DNA from: Drechslerella dactyloides
Lineage: Eukaryota > Ascomycota > Orbiliomycetes > Orbiliales > Orbiliaceae
Reading direction: 5' to 3'
Assembly (NCBI GenBank): GCA_020064725.1
Contig: JAGTWJ010000006.1
Location: forward strand, 868,001-932,000
DNA length: 64,000 nt
A program made the translations under genes and the position numbers. Position 1 is the stretch's first letter. Every line of letters begins with the position of its first letter. Below are positions 1 to 12,090 of this stretch, in pieces. The notes beneath the pieces are model-generated. The model worked only from the letters and a program-made list of their open reading frames with translations. It did not search any database and was not told where the DNA came from.

Positions 1-1949
1 TTGGTCTTCTGTTGATGAAACGGAGACACCTATCGCCTCCACTTGTCCACCTAGGCTGAATTCCGATGATGTACCGTCCACTGAGTTCATGGTAACAAGA
101 CTTTGCTTTGACGTAGTTCTCATGATGATTGTGCTGTTCGGACGGGATTTGCCGGAAGGAACAGGGAGAGCGCCAAATGTTATTGGCGGCGTACTTTCTC
201 GTGGCGATTGTATTGTCCAAAACCTCCCGAGGAATCTTGCTGCAACCGCCTGGACACTGTTTTCTTGTGGCTTTACAGCCTGGAAAGGTAACTGGCCATC
301 ATCAGGGTGTTCTTTCTTGAACTTGTTCTCCAATTCGACCAAACCTTCTCTGGTGACCATCCCAGTCAGGCCGGTGAAATCATTCACCAGGTCATCAGCA
401 GAACACTTATAAGTATCCCACAAGCCCCTCGCCAATAGCATCTGCATGACTTCTTCAAACTCGTTGCTAGCCAACAACCTCGCTTGATTCCGACGCAGGA
501 GGGAAATCGCCACTCGCATGATAGTCTCCGGTGCACCTTCCAAAAATATCACATCATATATCCGTAGGAGCATCGGCAGGGGACAAGTTACCGCAAAGAA
601 CGATAGGAACCATTGTGTAGCGTATTCCGCTTGGATGCCAAGTTCATCGAGATGTTGAGCGAGCTCCGGGAGATGAATGGCGATTAGATTGGACAATTGG
701 TATAATCTCAGTTGCAGCCCGTACATGTTGGGCAGGAAGCAAGAGCGAAGCTCGTAATTTTCCATGAGCCTGCGATATATTTCAGTCAGCATCTCGGTCC
801 TATACAACGGGCGATTTTTCTTGAGAGTTATGGGAACTCCTACCTGACCAAGACGCAGAAGGCTTCTCGCTCGCCCATATGCATCAAGAGCGGACCCACC
901 AGGAAACCAAGTCTGGAACAATATTAGCCATAGAATCGATGATGAGAACCGGACCTGGAATCGAAACCCTACCCCTGGCAGTATCCGATCTGCGCATCGT
1001 AGACGCTGAAGACTCTGAGAACTCTGCCCAGCATTCGCTGACCTTCCCCCCCTGCGGTTGAAAATATATCGACACCCGGAAAGGTTCGATCGAGGTCTTT
1101 ACCGATGAGATGTTCATAGGGAGAAGATTCCCCCTGTAGGCGGTCGTATGTAGCCTCAAGCGTCGAATCACGAGCTCCTGACATGGAGATCCAGACGACA
1201 CCTCTTAGCGGTGGTGGTATGCCACTTCTAATTTTCTTGCTCAATAGAAATGGGAGTTTCATGGCTGTGCGATGATAGTCGTTGACGAGGGCGGCGTAGA
1301 AGTCGAGGTCTGTCAATGGAGGCGGTGAAGGGAGCATAGAGTATCTAAGAGTAGCTGGGTCTGGGTTATCCATCAACTTTTTGAGCTGATGCAACGAAGG
1401 CGGCCTCTTCTGGGTTGGCACCGGCCGAGCTGCCTTGGGGTCATTCACAATACGCGTGTTCTCCTTCTCAAGACGGGCTAGGAGGAAGGATGTGCTCTAG
1501 ACCAAGATGGGTAATATCGTTAGAATACATTTCTCTTTTCCTGTTCGATTGTTGCGACGGCCAAAGAGCATTTGTACAGGACGTACCTCATCCGCAGTGT
1601 CATTTCTTGGTTCTTGTTCTTCGGAACGTTCAAGCTCAGCCCAATCTACAGAACCCTCGTCGGGCTCTGAACCAGAGCTCTCTCTCCGAAAAGCGGTGAT
1701 ACTAGAGGTTGGTGATTGGTTGGAGAGCCCGACAACAGGGTCCGTAAGAGCTCTCGGGCCGGCAGACTGGTCATCGGTGACCAGCTTGAGGGACATTCGC
1801 TTTTGGGAGAGCGACTCGGAATTGGATAGTCGTACTGTCACCATACTGTCGGATGAGTGTGATGAACGCTGTGATTCATTGGTGACGATGTTTGTCGAGG
1901 CCCTGGGGCCGAGGGTCTGCACCATAGTTGGCCCCAGGATGGCTGCCAT
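1..1949 (-). CDS. TBC-domain Rab GTPase-activating protein (Gyp/Evi5-like), 3' part outside window
   Basis: This is probably a GTPase-activating protein for a Rab GTPase in membrane traffic. Exons read on the minus strand are 1949-1587, 1496-973, 912-844 and 769 to beyond position 1, and the phases agree. The first ~120 residues are Ser-rich and look disordered. The TBC domain follows: RSGIPPPLRGVVW at its start, then the IxxDxxR arginine-finger motif (GKDLDRTFPG) and the YCQG glutamine-finger motif, both catalytic in this family. It continues with LGFLVGPLLMHMGE, a run ending LLRIYDVIFLEG, and a tail that leaves the window. The arginine and glutamine fingers are both present, so it should be active. 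The ATG at 1949 has an in-frame TAG directly before it, but that could also be a splice acceptor, so an extra upstream exon is possible. It is divergent from TOP2. The exact Gyp subtype is inference. Confidence 0.88.
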
Positions 1950-2766
1950 CTATGAACGGGCCCTTGAGCAGGTACAACAACGGGGTAATTGTAAAATATA
2001 TCACCAAATCGGTAATTGATATCCGGGAAAAGGAGATTGCCTAGTTACAGGGCTGGCCGGGTGGATATATACAGTCCGCCCGGGACGACTGAAAAAACGA
2101 GAAGTTAGACCGGATGATTTCAAAGAACGATGTGTGCTATGCTGGGGATAGTTTTGATTTAACGCGATGAGCCGAGAAGCAGGCAGGTGTACAGCGATTG
2201 GGATTTGTGCCCGGGCTGGATCACTGGTTGCGTCGCTTGATCGAAAGCGTTAGACGCCGCGAGATGGCGGGGCGCGAAGAGATCTAGCTACTGGAGGTGT
2301 GCATTCCACGAACGCCCTGTGTATATCAGGCAGGCGCGCGGAAGGGGCAGACGGGCGAAGCAGATTGGCAGATAGATAGACACAGACAGGCGATACAGAT
2401 TTTGGGGGTGTGAACGTAGGCGGGTTTCGTACGGTCAATGTTGTGTATCCAAGTGAGTGGCTCGTTCGGGCAGGCGTTGGGGCTTGACCGCAGGAGAGGT
2501 GCAGCGAATTGAAGGAAGAAGGCGGGAAAGCAGGAAAGAGAGACAGAGAGAACTGTCGCGAGCTTGGCCGGGGTGAATTATCGAAGATCCAGGCGTGACC
2601 GAGCGCAGGCTGACTTAGACGCCGAAATACATGCTTGAGCAGGTAGCGACAGTATGTAGGAACGAAGGCGGCGGCGGCGGTGTTTCTGGGAGGAAAGATG
2701 GTGATAAGGGACGTCGTCGCGGAAATCGACAGCAAATTAAAGGGATAGGACGAGAGCGAGAGTGTG

Positions 2767-2793
2767 GGAGGAGGAGGAGGAGGAGGAGGAGGA
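2767..2793. repeat. (GGA)9 purine microsatellite
   Basis: Nine perfect GGA units lie inside a longer plus-strand purine-rich stretch. Confidence 0.9.
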
Positions 2794-3031
2794 TGGGAGC
2801 GAAAGCGAGAGCGAGACGTGCAGGGCCACCAACCAACAGCAGCAGCAGCAGCGGCAGTCCCCGGCCACGGACCAAACAAGGGTGCTTTGCTGCTTCGAGT
2901 AATATAAGATGACCAGCACCGAGTGTGAGCGTACACTACAAGTCGCGGACCGTCGGCGTCCACACGTTCAAGCTCCAGTCATCCGATTCCTGGAAACAGG
3001 CAGGTCGCAGGACGGTTGGACGTCCACACAC

Positions 3032-3033
<2 letters not shown>

Positions 3034-3069
<36 letters not shown>
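3034..3069. repeat. (CA)18 microsatellite
   Basis: About 18 uninterrupted CA units, the longest dinucleotide repeat in the window, in non-coding DNA. Confidence 0.95.
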
Positions 3070-3070
<1 letters not shown>

Positions 3071-3951
3071 CCACCCCGGAGACTGGCACAGGCTAAACCA
3101 GCCTTGTTTGAAGCTACTTCGTCCATGTAAATTAAGCAATTTAGGGGGCAAGGGCCAGTCCCGCTGGAGCAAATAGGAGCAGGCCAAAACCACGGCCTGG
3201 TTCAAACAGGGCAACTGGCCGCAGCCGAACGAACGCCATGCTGCAGGCGGGGTGCCCTCCGAGTACAGACATGTATGTACTTATGTACAGTATGTACATG
3301 TACGTCGCTTTTACACACAGTATGCAAGTAAACGTACATACAGATGCCGGGGACATGAGATGATTCGTCCTCGAATGCACCCATCTCGAATCGTTCTGGT
3401 GGCAGCCGAGCCAATCCGAAGTGCAGGTGTGGGCCCAAGTGGTGGTCTGGCCATCGTTCACCGAGGTACCTCACCCTTGGTTTCCATACGTGTATGTTGC
3501 TGGTGCGGATGCGGCGTCTACGCTTCGTACACTGTAGCCACTACCTGCGTCTGCGCAAAAAGAATACAACCGAGTAAAAGTAGTATTGACTAACATGTAT
3601 ATAAGTAATAAGTACCCTGTACACACATCTACGAATCCGGAGCCCCGGGATCTATACTTAGCACGAGTACCAGTGCTTTTGCGGAATACCGCCAACTCGA
3701 GTATACCACCCTGTGTCCAGTAACATTAGTTAGAGTGTGTTGCGCCGTTACGTTTGAACGACCGCGAGAGCTTTCTTTGCAATTAGCCGTTTACCCAGGT
3801 ACCCACATTGTATAGCACCCAGCAGATTTGTAACGTTTCCTATAGAGCATCCAAGAATGTGGCACAGCTGCAATTGCAATCGGTACATTTCATTCAGCCA
3901 AGGGTGCTCTTCGACCGCCTACGACCGCCTTTCCTATGACTAATTGAAGCT

Positions 3952-3954
<3 letters not shown>

Positions 3955-3989
<35 letters not shown>

Positions 3990-3990
3990 G
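3955..3990. repeat. GCCCGA hexanucleotide array, 6 copies
   Basis: Five perfect GCCCGA units and a sixth ending in G (GCCCGG) lie in tandem about 570 bp upstream of the TOP2 start codon. No credible gene covers it. Confidence 0.9.
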
Positions 3991-4555
3991 AGCCAAGGCG
4001 AGGTGAGCGCTGGCTGGTGCTGATGCTGGTGCTGCCATGTTGCGGCGAAATTTTCTTGCTGCAGGGCGTGCGCCACACCACCAGCCACAAATCTGCGGCC
4101 GCCAACTTCTGCCTCTGCGGCTGGTGCCGCGGCGCGTGGACGACACGCGACTCGCCCACACGCGCCAGCTCTGGCCACCAGCTCCTGCGTTGCGACCCCC
4201 CTCGACAACAAAAACAACAACAACAGGCACAGCAGGGAGAACAAAGGCAGCCCGGATCACGATCACTGCCGCGCCCTCAACCTCGACTCTGACCATCACA
4301 GCACCATCCATCCTCCACCACATACCGCTCCACCAGCGCGACTACAGCGACCACGACCACGGCCGCTACCCGTGCGAAATCCTGTCCCTTCCCACGCGCG
4401 ATCAACGACCCACCATCCCATCTGTGCTCCACAAATCGCGTCGGCCGCTCTTCCTCCATCCTCCACCGTTCCACTCCCGGAGTCGGCCATTCCCACGGCT
4501 GTTCGAGCTTGGCGCCCGCTGCTACTCATCCCTCCCTCCCACCGAAACTTCCACC

Positions 4556-7500
4556 ATGGACGACCCCATTTTCGGGCTATCAGATGAATCGGACGGCTAC
4601 CAGCCAGCTCCTGTACGTCCCCTGGCTCACCCCCCCTATTGTATTCCGTGCTGTTGAGCTGCCTGTAATCTCAACAAACGCATGCTAACATATCGTCTCT
4701 GGGCAACCAGAAGAAGAAGAAGGCACCCGCCAAACCAGCACAGGCTACCAAGAAAGTCGCCGGCAAAAAGCGACCTGCAAACGAGGACGATGACGATGAC
4801 GGCATTCTTTCCGGGACCCCGCCTAAGAAGGTCAAAAAAACAGGAGCTCCAAAGAAAGCGGCCGCAGGACGAGCCCCCAAGGCTGGAAAGCCACTCCAAG
4901 ATTTAGGCAACCTCAACGATGACGTGGAAGACGAGGATGCTGATGAAGTTCCCCTGGAGCTCATTGCCTCGGCCGGCAAGAAAAAGAAGGCGAACGGCAA
5001 GACCGCATCGGAGACATATCAAATGGTAAGATAGATGCAGCCTTCGGGAAAATACATGCCAGTCGCCCTTTCTAACTCGCTCGACAGATTTCTCCGGAAG
5101 AACACGTCCTCAAGCGGCCCGATACCTATGTTGGATCCATCGAGAGAACCAGCACCAAAATGTGGATTCACGACAAAGATGAAGACCGCATGGTCTACTC
5201 GGAAATCTCGTATGTTCCGGGACTGTACAAAATATTCGACGAAATCATCGTGAATGCGGCAGACAACAAAGTCCGGGATCCAAACATGAACACGTTGAAA
5301 GTAGAGCTCGACCGTGAGAACGGCGTCATCAGTGTCTATAACAACGGACGCGGGATTCCCATTGAAATCCACGAACAAAACAAAATCTACATTCCGGAGA
5401 TGATCTTTGGTCACCTTTTGACATCCAGCAATTACGATGATGACCAGAAGAAGGTTACAGGTGGTAGAAATGGTTACGGAGCAAAGCTTTGTAACATCTT
5501 CTCTACCGAATTCAAGGTCGAAACTGCCGACAAAGAATCCAAAAAGAAGTACAAGCAGGTCTGGAAGAACAACATGAAAATATGCGGGAAGCCGGATATC
5601 AAAACAGGAGGCAAGGCGGAAGAATACACCAAGGTCACTTTCAAGCCTGATCTCGAAAAGTTCGGCATGACAGAAATCGATGATCATTTCGAAGCCTTGG
5701 TCCGCCGTAGGGTCTACGATATTGCCGGCTGCTGCCGGGACCTCAAAGTCTACTTCAACGGCGACCAGATCAAGATCAAAGATTTCAAAGCCTTCATGCA
5801 GCTGCATGTTGATGCGATTCAGCGCGAGAAGAGAGAATCCGGTGTCATGACTGAACTCGACGGCAAACCGCCAGCAATCGCCTATGAGAAGGTCAACGAT
5901 AGGTGGGAAATTGGATTCGCGATCTCAGATGGCACCTTCCAGCAAGTTTCGTACGTCAACTCCATCGCAACTACTTCTGGCGGCACCCATATCAACTACG
6001 TTGCGGACAAGATAGTCGAAAGACTTCATGCGGAAATGAAAAAACAGAAGAGTCTCGCGACTTTGAAGCCGAATCAAATCAAGAGCCATTTTTTTCTGTT
6101 TGTCAATTGCTTAATCGAGAATCCTGCGTTTACTTCTCAGACCAAAGAGCAACTTACTACTCGCCCAAGTCAATTTGGTAGCAAGTGCGAAATTTCGGAC
6201 GCCTTCTTGAGCAAAGTTGTCAAGAGTGGTATCAAAGAAGCTCTTTCCGATACTGCGCAAACCAAAACCGATGCTTTGCTCAAGAAAACAGACGGCTCAA
6301 GACGAGCTCGCATCGTCAACTCAAAGCTCGTGGATGCCAACAAAGCAGGGACAAAAGATGGGTGGCAGTGTACCCTGATCCTGACTGAGGGAGACTCAGC
6401 CAAAGCATTGGCAATGTCGGGTATGGAAGTGGTTGGGAGAGATCTCTTTGGCGTTTTCCCGTTGCGTGGAAAGATGCTCAACGTAAGAGATGCACCCGCA
6501 GACCAGATTGCAAAAAATGCCGAGATTCAAAACATCAAACAGATTCTCGGCTTACAGCACAAGAAGACGTATGATGAGAAGAATATCAAAGATCTCCGGT
6601 ATGGTCATCTCATGATCATGACTGATCAAGATCACGATGGAAGTCACATCAAAGGTTTACTTATCAACTTCCTGGACACCCAATTCCCGAGTCTTCTCAA
6701 ACTTGACGGTTTCCTGTTGGAGTTTATCACTCCAATTGTCAAGGTTTATAAAGGACCCGTAACAAAGCCGACTAAATCCAGAGCATTTTTCACCCTTCCA
6801 GAGTACGAAGACTGGAAAGAAACAAACCGGGAGAAAGGATGGCAAACCAAATATTACAAGGGATTGGGTACATCTTCCAGCGCGGAAGCAAAGGAATACT
6901 TCTCCGATCTAGATCGGCATCTGAAAGAATTCCACAGCATGAAGCTCGAAGAGCGCGGCCTCATCGACATGGTGTTTTCCAAGAAAAAGGTAGAAGAGAG
7001 AAAAGAATGGCTGAGACAGTTCAGGCCTGGTGTTTACCTCGATCACACCAGCGAAAAAATCTCCTACGATGATTTTATCAACAAAGAACTGATTCTATTC
7101 TCGATGGCCGACAATATTCGTTCCATCCCTTCCGTGATCGATGGTCTCAAGCCAGGGCAGAGGAAAGTTCTGTTTGGCTGCTTCAAAAGAAAACTGACGA
7201 AGGAGGTCAAAGTTCAGTCTCTGGCCGGTTATGTTCTCGACCACACGCATTATCAACACGGCGACGTCTCACTATCCCAGACTATCATCGCTCTCGCCCA
7301 GTCATTCGTCGGGAGCAACAATGTGAATCTGCTGGAACCTATCGGTAACTTTGGCTCGAGACTGGCTGGTGGCAAAGATGCTGCTAGCCCTCGTTACATC
7401 TCAACTATGTTGTCTCCATTCGCCAGAGCGCTCTTCCCCGCTTCTGATGATCCCATTCTGGAGTATAGCTACGAGGATGGTGACAAAATCGAGCCTAGCT

Positions 7501-9577
7501 GGTACGCCCCAGTCCTGCCACTCATTCTTCTGAACGGCTCGGATGGTATAGGAACTGGGTGGAGTTCGAGCATCCCCAACTACAATCCCGAGGATGTCGC
7601 TATGAACATCCGCCGTCTTCTTGACGACCAAGAACTCGAACCAATGCAGCCCTGGTACCGTGGATTTAAAGGCAGAGTTGACCGTCTGAGTCCCGAGAAA
7701 TACCAGTTCTCCGGTATCATCAACCAGATCAATGACACAACCGTTGAAATAACGGAGCTGCCAGTCCGCCTATGGACTCAAGAGTTCAAGGAAAAGCTAG
7801 ACGACATCATGAAACCTCCAGAGAAGGAAGGCAAGGATAAAGACAAAAAAGTTGTCAAGGTCGAGAAGGCTTGGGTAAAAGACTACCTCGACTACAACTC
7901 CGATATCCGAGTTCACTTCATAGTAGAACTGGACTCGAAATCAGTTATGGATACCGCTATGAAGGAAGGGCTTGAGGCTCGTTTCAAACTGACGAAGACG
8001 GCTAGCACTACGAACATGGTGGCTTTCGATGCCCAGGGGAGGCTCACCAGATATGAAACTCCGGAGGACATGCTGAAGGAATTTTATTTTGTTCGCCTGA
8101 AGCTCTACCAAGCTCGCAAAGTAAGATCCATCCTGAGCACTCTGGCCTCGTCGGAGTCCTCACCGCAAGAACAATTTCTAACCTATGCGCTTTTAGGATT
8201 ACGCCCTCGGTGAACTCAACAAGCAGCTGAAAAGACTCTCAAATCAAGCGCGATTTGTGCAGATGATTATCAAGAAAGAGTTGGTGGTCTCCAACAAGAA
8301 ACGAGCAGCTCTTATCACCGAATTGCTATCTCATAAGTTTGACGTGATCTCGAACAAAAAAGAGGCTGAAGAAGCTGGGGAGACCGAGCCGACCGTTGAA
8401 GAAGCCGATGATACTCCTGGGGATGACAGCGTCGGTGATGGTTACAACTATCTCCTTGGAGTAAGAGAAAATCAGTCCATTGTTTTCGCTGATGCCATTG
8501 CTAACCTTATATTCCCAGATGCCGATTTGGTCCTTGACAAAAGAGAAAGTTGACAAACTTCTCGCCGAATGTTCGGCAAAAGAAGATGAGATTGATGCCT
8601 TGGCCAAACGGTCACCGAAAGACCTATGGCGCGAAGATCTCGATGCGTTTTTGGACGAATGGCACAAGCAGCTCAAGGAGGAGCAAGAGAGAGCAACGAG
8701 ACCCAGCGCTCTGAAAAAGTCACGAAAAGTCAAAACTACAGCTGGAAAGGCTGCAGCGAAGAAGCTCCTGACAGGGCTTGATGACGACTCGGATGACGAC
8801 TTTGTGATCAAGCCGAAGAAAGCCGCAAAAGCTGCACCAAAAGCAAAGCTGAAGCAGACAACACTACCAGTGATGAAAGCCCCGGTTAACGCCGCTAAGC
8901 CTAAGATTGAAGACCGCGACAGGGACATCTTCGACATGAGTGATGACGATGCAAAAAACCACACGCCAGTAAAACGAGGGCCAGCACGAACCGCAGCAAA
9001 GGCTCCAAGGGTCATAGATCTTTCGGACGAAAGTTCTGATGACGGTATCAATCATGACCAGCCAACCAGGGCGGCTGCAATAGTTGAGCTGGACAGCGAC
9101 GATGGTAAATCATATTCTTCTTTCAAGTTTCAAAGAGAACAAACGCTGACAATCTCCGAAATAGAAGAGCCAGCTCCTAAACCCAAGAAAGGTGCGAAGG
9201 GGAGCTCAGCAACCATAGTTGCGAAGAAACTTGCGACAGAAGACGAACCAAACAAAAAACGCGGCCGTCCAGCGGGTACCAAAAACAAAGCGGCAGCGGC
9301 AAAGCCAGCCAAAACAAAGGCAACGAAGCCGACCCGGAAGATTGATCTCAGTGATGACGAGTCTGAGAGCGAGCCGGAACCTGTGAGAAAAGCTGCTGGC
9401 AAGGCAGAAAAGGATGGAGCGGAAAGTGAGGCAAGCGCTGCGCCACGAGCCCGCCCAGGACGGGCGGCAGCGAAAACTTCCAAATATGCGGATATATTCG
9501 ATTCGACCGATGAGAGCCCTCTCGAGGATGAAGAGGAGGGGGGCGAGTCCGATTTTGATGACGAAGATGATGACTAG
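4556..9577 (+). CDS. TOP2: DNA topoisomerase II
   Basis: The type IIA topoisomerase passes one duplex through a double-strand break in another, using ATP, in the nucleus. Exons are 4556-4612, 4711-5025, 5088-8120, 8197-8460 and 8519-9577, with a further probable intron at 9105-9164. The protein has about 1555 residues with that intron removed and 1575 without. The first ~120 residues are basic and disordered and make the N-terminus longer than in budding yeast. The GHKL ATPase follows (NGRGIPIE, GGRNGYGAKL), then TOPRIM (EGDSAKALAMSG and DQDHDGSHIKG). The catalytic tyrosine lies in SPRYIST, encoded near 7395, about residue 894. The coiled C-gate ends at the LLGMPIWSLT motif joined across the last intron. 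The tail (from about 8680) is an acidic/basic low-complexity region with several S-D-D-E patches likely to be phosphorylated. The start ATG has a good context (CCACCATGG). Confidence 0.97.
9105..9164 (+). other. TOP2: Probable stop-free 60-bp intron in the TOP2 tail
   Basis: The segment starts GTAAAT, has a GCTGAC branch site and ends ATAG. It is 60 bp with no in-frame stop, so reading through adds 20 residues. Removing it joins the acidic DSDD run to EEPAPKPKK, which fits the surrounding composition better. Confidence 0.65.
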
Positions 9578-10863
9578 GCGGAATTCTTGATATCGAAATT
9601 CTTATGACTTTGATACTTCCCGTAAACGTGCAGGACGCTGTTGAACGGGATATATTATATTTGCTTCGTTTCGCCTCGCGAGCTGACTAGTATCCTTTTC
9701 ACCTCTCTGCCTTCCCCCCCGGACGGTAATTTGTTCTTGCTCTGATCCCATGGGGCTGCTTGAATTGCTCACGATATTCTTCGGCATGGCTCGTTCGCAA
9801 TGTAGTGGACTCCTTTATGTAAATATTTCTTTTTCTTGGGATCTGTATCATCCTTGCGTCGTCTTTCGCTCCTGCGGAAATCCAGGCTGCCCGTACACAA
9901 AATCTAATAAACATCGGGGTATGGTTCTCCGCCGGCTAGCCGCATGATTCGAAGCACGCCTATCGCCAGGTTGAGGGCGTCGTTGTTCCGTATATAATAA
10001 AATATTGTCATTCTAATCCTTGTTTGCCAAAGGGAACACAGACATCGGCTCTCCTTTGATTGTTCATAAGATTGTTCATAACTGAACCAGATGAATATAT
10101 CCCAGACACCCGCAGAGTTACAGTATAATAAATAAGTACTTACTTAAGTACTTACCTAGGTAACATCGGTTTAGAATTTGCAAGCGCGACAGGCGCAGAT
10201 ATATCTATTCAATTGTAGCCGTAATGCAGCCGCAACTAACATACCTAACGAATGAACTACTCTGCGGTCGCCCTTCGCAATATGCATACTCTCTATGACA
10301 AGGGACCGATTAGATAGAAAGCGGTTTGCTCTTTTGTTCTTCCCATGGATATTCCCTTGGAATAAGAGCTAGGAACACGGCTACTGGCAGAGGGGAGCCC
10401 GAAGCAGTTTGCGCTCACCGCTACCTTGGAGCTTCCCAGGGGTGGATATAGGATGACCACATTGATACCGCTTACTATTGACGATACTCTGCCTACAAAA
10501 CCGAAATACCCCAGTTACTCCTTCCGATACGCGATCATACAGGGCATGTTATACGTCCCGACAGCACCCAGCCTAGTTAGTACTGCAAGACGTGCCTGGT
10601 CGACGAAAGGAGTGAGAGCCGCGAGTAAGGGACCGCAGAGCTGTAGTTGCACCTGATAGCAGGAAAGGATGAAGTAGGGGAGCAAGATCTAGCAGGAGAG
10701 TAATTGCCGAAGGTTGGGCATGTTGGTACCCGTAACGGTATTGAACAAGGACATTGATGCAGGCCGGAACTTATAGGGACTGCACAGCGACAGGTGCTCG
10801 TATCCACTTCTCTTAACAAAGCCTCGCCATCTAGGACATATAATTCACCCGCAAGAGACCACC
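9578..10863. other. Intergenic region between TOP2 and the APSES gene
   Basis: I see no gene here. It holds the TOP2 3' end, a short direct repeat of ATTGTTCATAA near 10057-10082, and a cluster of palindromes at 10134-10163. Short open frames around 10426-10656 have no family features. Confidence 0.65.
10134..10163. repeat. Palindrome cluster: two AAGTACTT, CTTAAG and CCTAGG
   Basis: AAGTACTT, itself a palindrome, occurs at 10134-10141 and 10146-10153. It overlaps CTTAAG and is followed by CCTAGG inside TACCTAGGTA. A related element lies on the other side of the APSES gene. Confidence 0.75.
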
Positions 10864-12090
10864 ATGACTTCCGGACCAGCGATAGCTACGGGAGAGAGGA
10901 AAGATAGTTTTATGTACGACAAGGACCGGGTATACTATCCATACTATCACCCGGATTCGGACGGGTTACGCAAAGTCCACCAGTCGTTCCATATTCGACT
11001 ACCAGTTTCTGAAACAAATGTTCAACCGGAAGCACAGGGCGGTGACGGCAAAGACGAACGTTTCTATCAGACATTTCACCGGGATCTCAAATATATCCTC
11101 AAGCGAACAGACCTCCGTGGTAAGCCAGATACTAGAGAATAAAACCCCAAGGCGATATGTAAAACCTCATACTTCAGAGTCAAGAGGGGCGCTGTATTAT
11201 ATATTAACAGCAGCTGACCGCTTGGTATTTTGTCAAAATAGCACATAGATACACTTTTGCTGCCGCGGACCCGGACTCCGGTCGAGAAGTGGTTCATTCT
11301 GTGCTTTGGGACTACGAAACTGGCCACGTCCGGATCAGCCCAATGTTCAAATCTTCCGAATTTGATGCTTTAAGAAAGAAAGTACGCACAGAGTGTGGAT
11401 CTTCTTGCATTTGACGCAAAGTTTGTGGTAAGTTATCGTTAGCTGACAATAACGATGGTCGTACCATTTGCTGCAGAACACTCCCCGTCGATGTGTGACT
11501 CGGAATGGTCTTAACGACTGTTATGCAAGCATCACTGGAGGCAATATCGAAGCCCAGGGTAAGTCATAACTGAATTCTGCGGCACTTGGGATGCAGGCGT
11601 CATGACGGTTCACACAATAGGATTTTGGATACCATATTTGGCGGCAAAAGCCATGTGCACCCGGTTTTGCTACACGATTCGACACGCGCTGTCTCCCATC
11701 TTTGGGAACGATTTCCCGGCCCTCTGCGAGAGAGCACGAAACGAGATCATGTCTATGGGCAAGACGTACGGAAGCGAAGAGACGCTTCAGATAGAAGACT
11801 CAATCGTTCAAGCAGTTAAAGCGAAGCAGGCAGTTGTAGAGTGGCAGATATACGTTGAAGAGGGCGTGACGAGGACTGACCGGCAGGAGAAACTGCCTCC
11901 GGTTGAAGAGGCATGGAAAAAGTATCTAGCGAGCTGCAAGGGGCTCCCGATTCCTCCGCGTCTTTCCTACCCCGAAGCTTCTGGATCTCAGACGGAAGAA
12001 CAAATCGAAGCCGCCAGCATCTTGATGGAGCTGAAATACGGGCACTTCTGGCCCGGGGACGTGCTGCCCCGCTCGCAGTCCTCGTGCTGA
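10864..12090 (+). CDS. HTH APSES-type DNA-binding protein
   Basis: A probable nuclear regulator with an APSES (KilA-N related) DNA-binding fold. Exons are 10864-11119, 11242-11381, 11477-11558 and 11621-12090, giving 315 residues. The APSES core spans the three introns: VLWDYETGHVRISPMFKSS, then the SITGGNIEAQG turn, then GFWIPYLAAKAMCTRFCY and the IRHALSPIFGNDFPALC segment. This order matches the family pattern of a W-DYxxGxVRxTPxF strand, an xSITGGxxxxQGxW turn, and AAK followed by FC-x-IRxALxPxFG. The N-terminal ~85 residues (Tyr-rich) and the last ~130 are not recognised. There are no ankyrin repeats, so it is not of the Swi4/Mbp1 class. It is more divergent than StuA, and a role closer to Xbp1 or Bqt4-type proteins cannot be excluded. 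Confidence 0.85.

Larger units (their letters stand above)
1950..4555. other. Long divergent intergenic region between the TBC gene and TOP2
   Basis: I see no gene in these 2.6 kb. Open frames on both strands are low-complexity (poly-Arg, poly-Pro, poly-Ser) and start or stop in simple repeats. The region holds a purine-rich stretch on the plus strand (about 2500-2830), a (GGA)9 run, a CAG run near 2835-2853, an 18-unit CA microsatellite and a GCCCGA hexanucleotide array. The last 250 bp before TOP2 are pyrimidine-rich, as is usual for a fungal 5' leader. It must contain both promoters. Confidence 0.7.

Noticed and set aside
2250..2963. Minus-strand open frame of 237 codons
   Set aside because: It consists of Ala, Pro, Ser and Leu runs caused by the GGA, CAG and purine repeats, has no domain, and lies in the divergent promoter region.
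5019..5807. Minus-strand 262-codon frame inside TOP2
   Set aside because: It is a shadow of the conserved TOP2 ATPase exon, and the TOP2 reading is certain.
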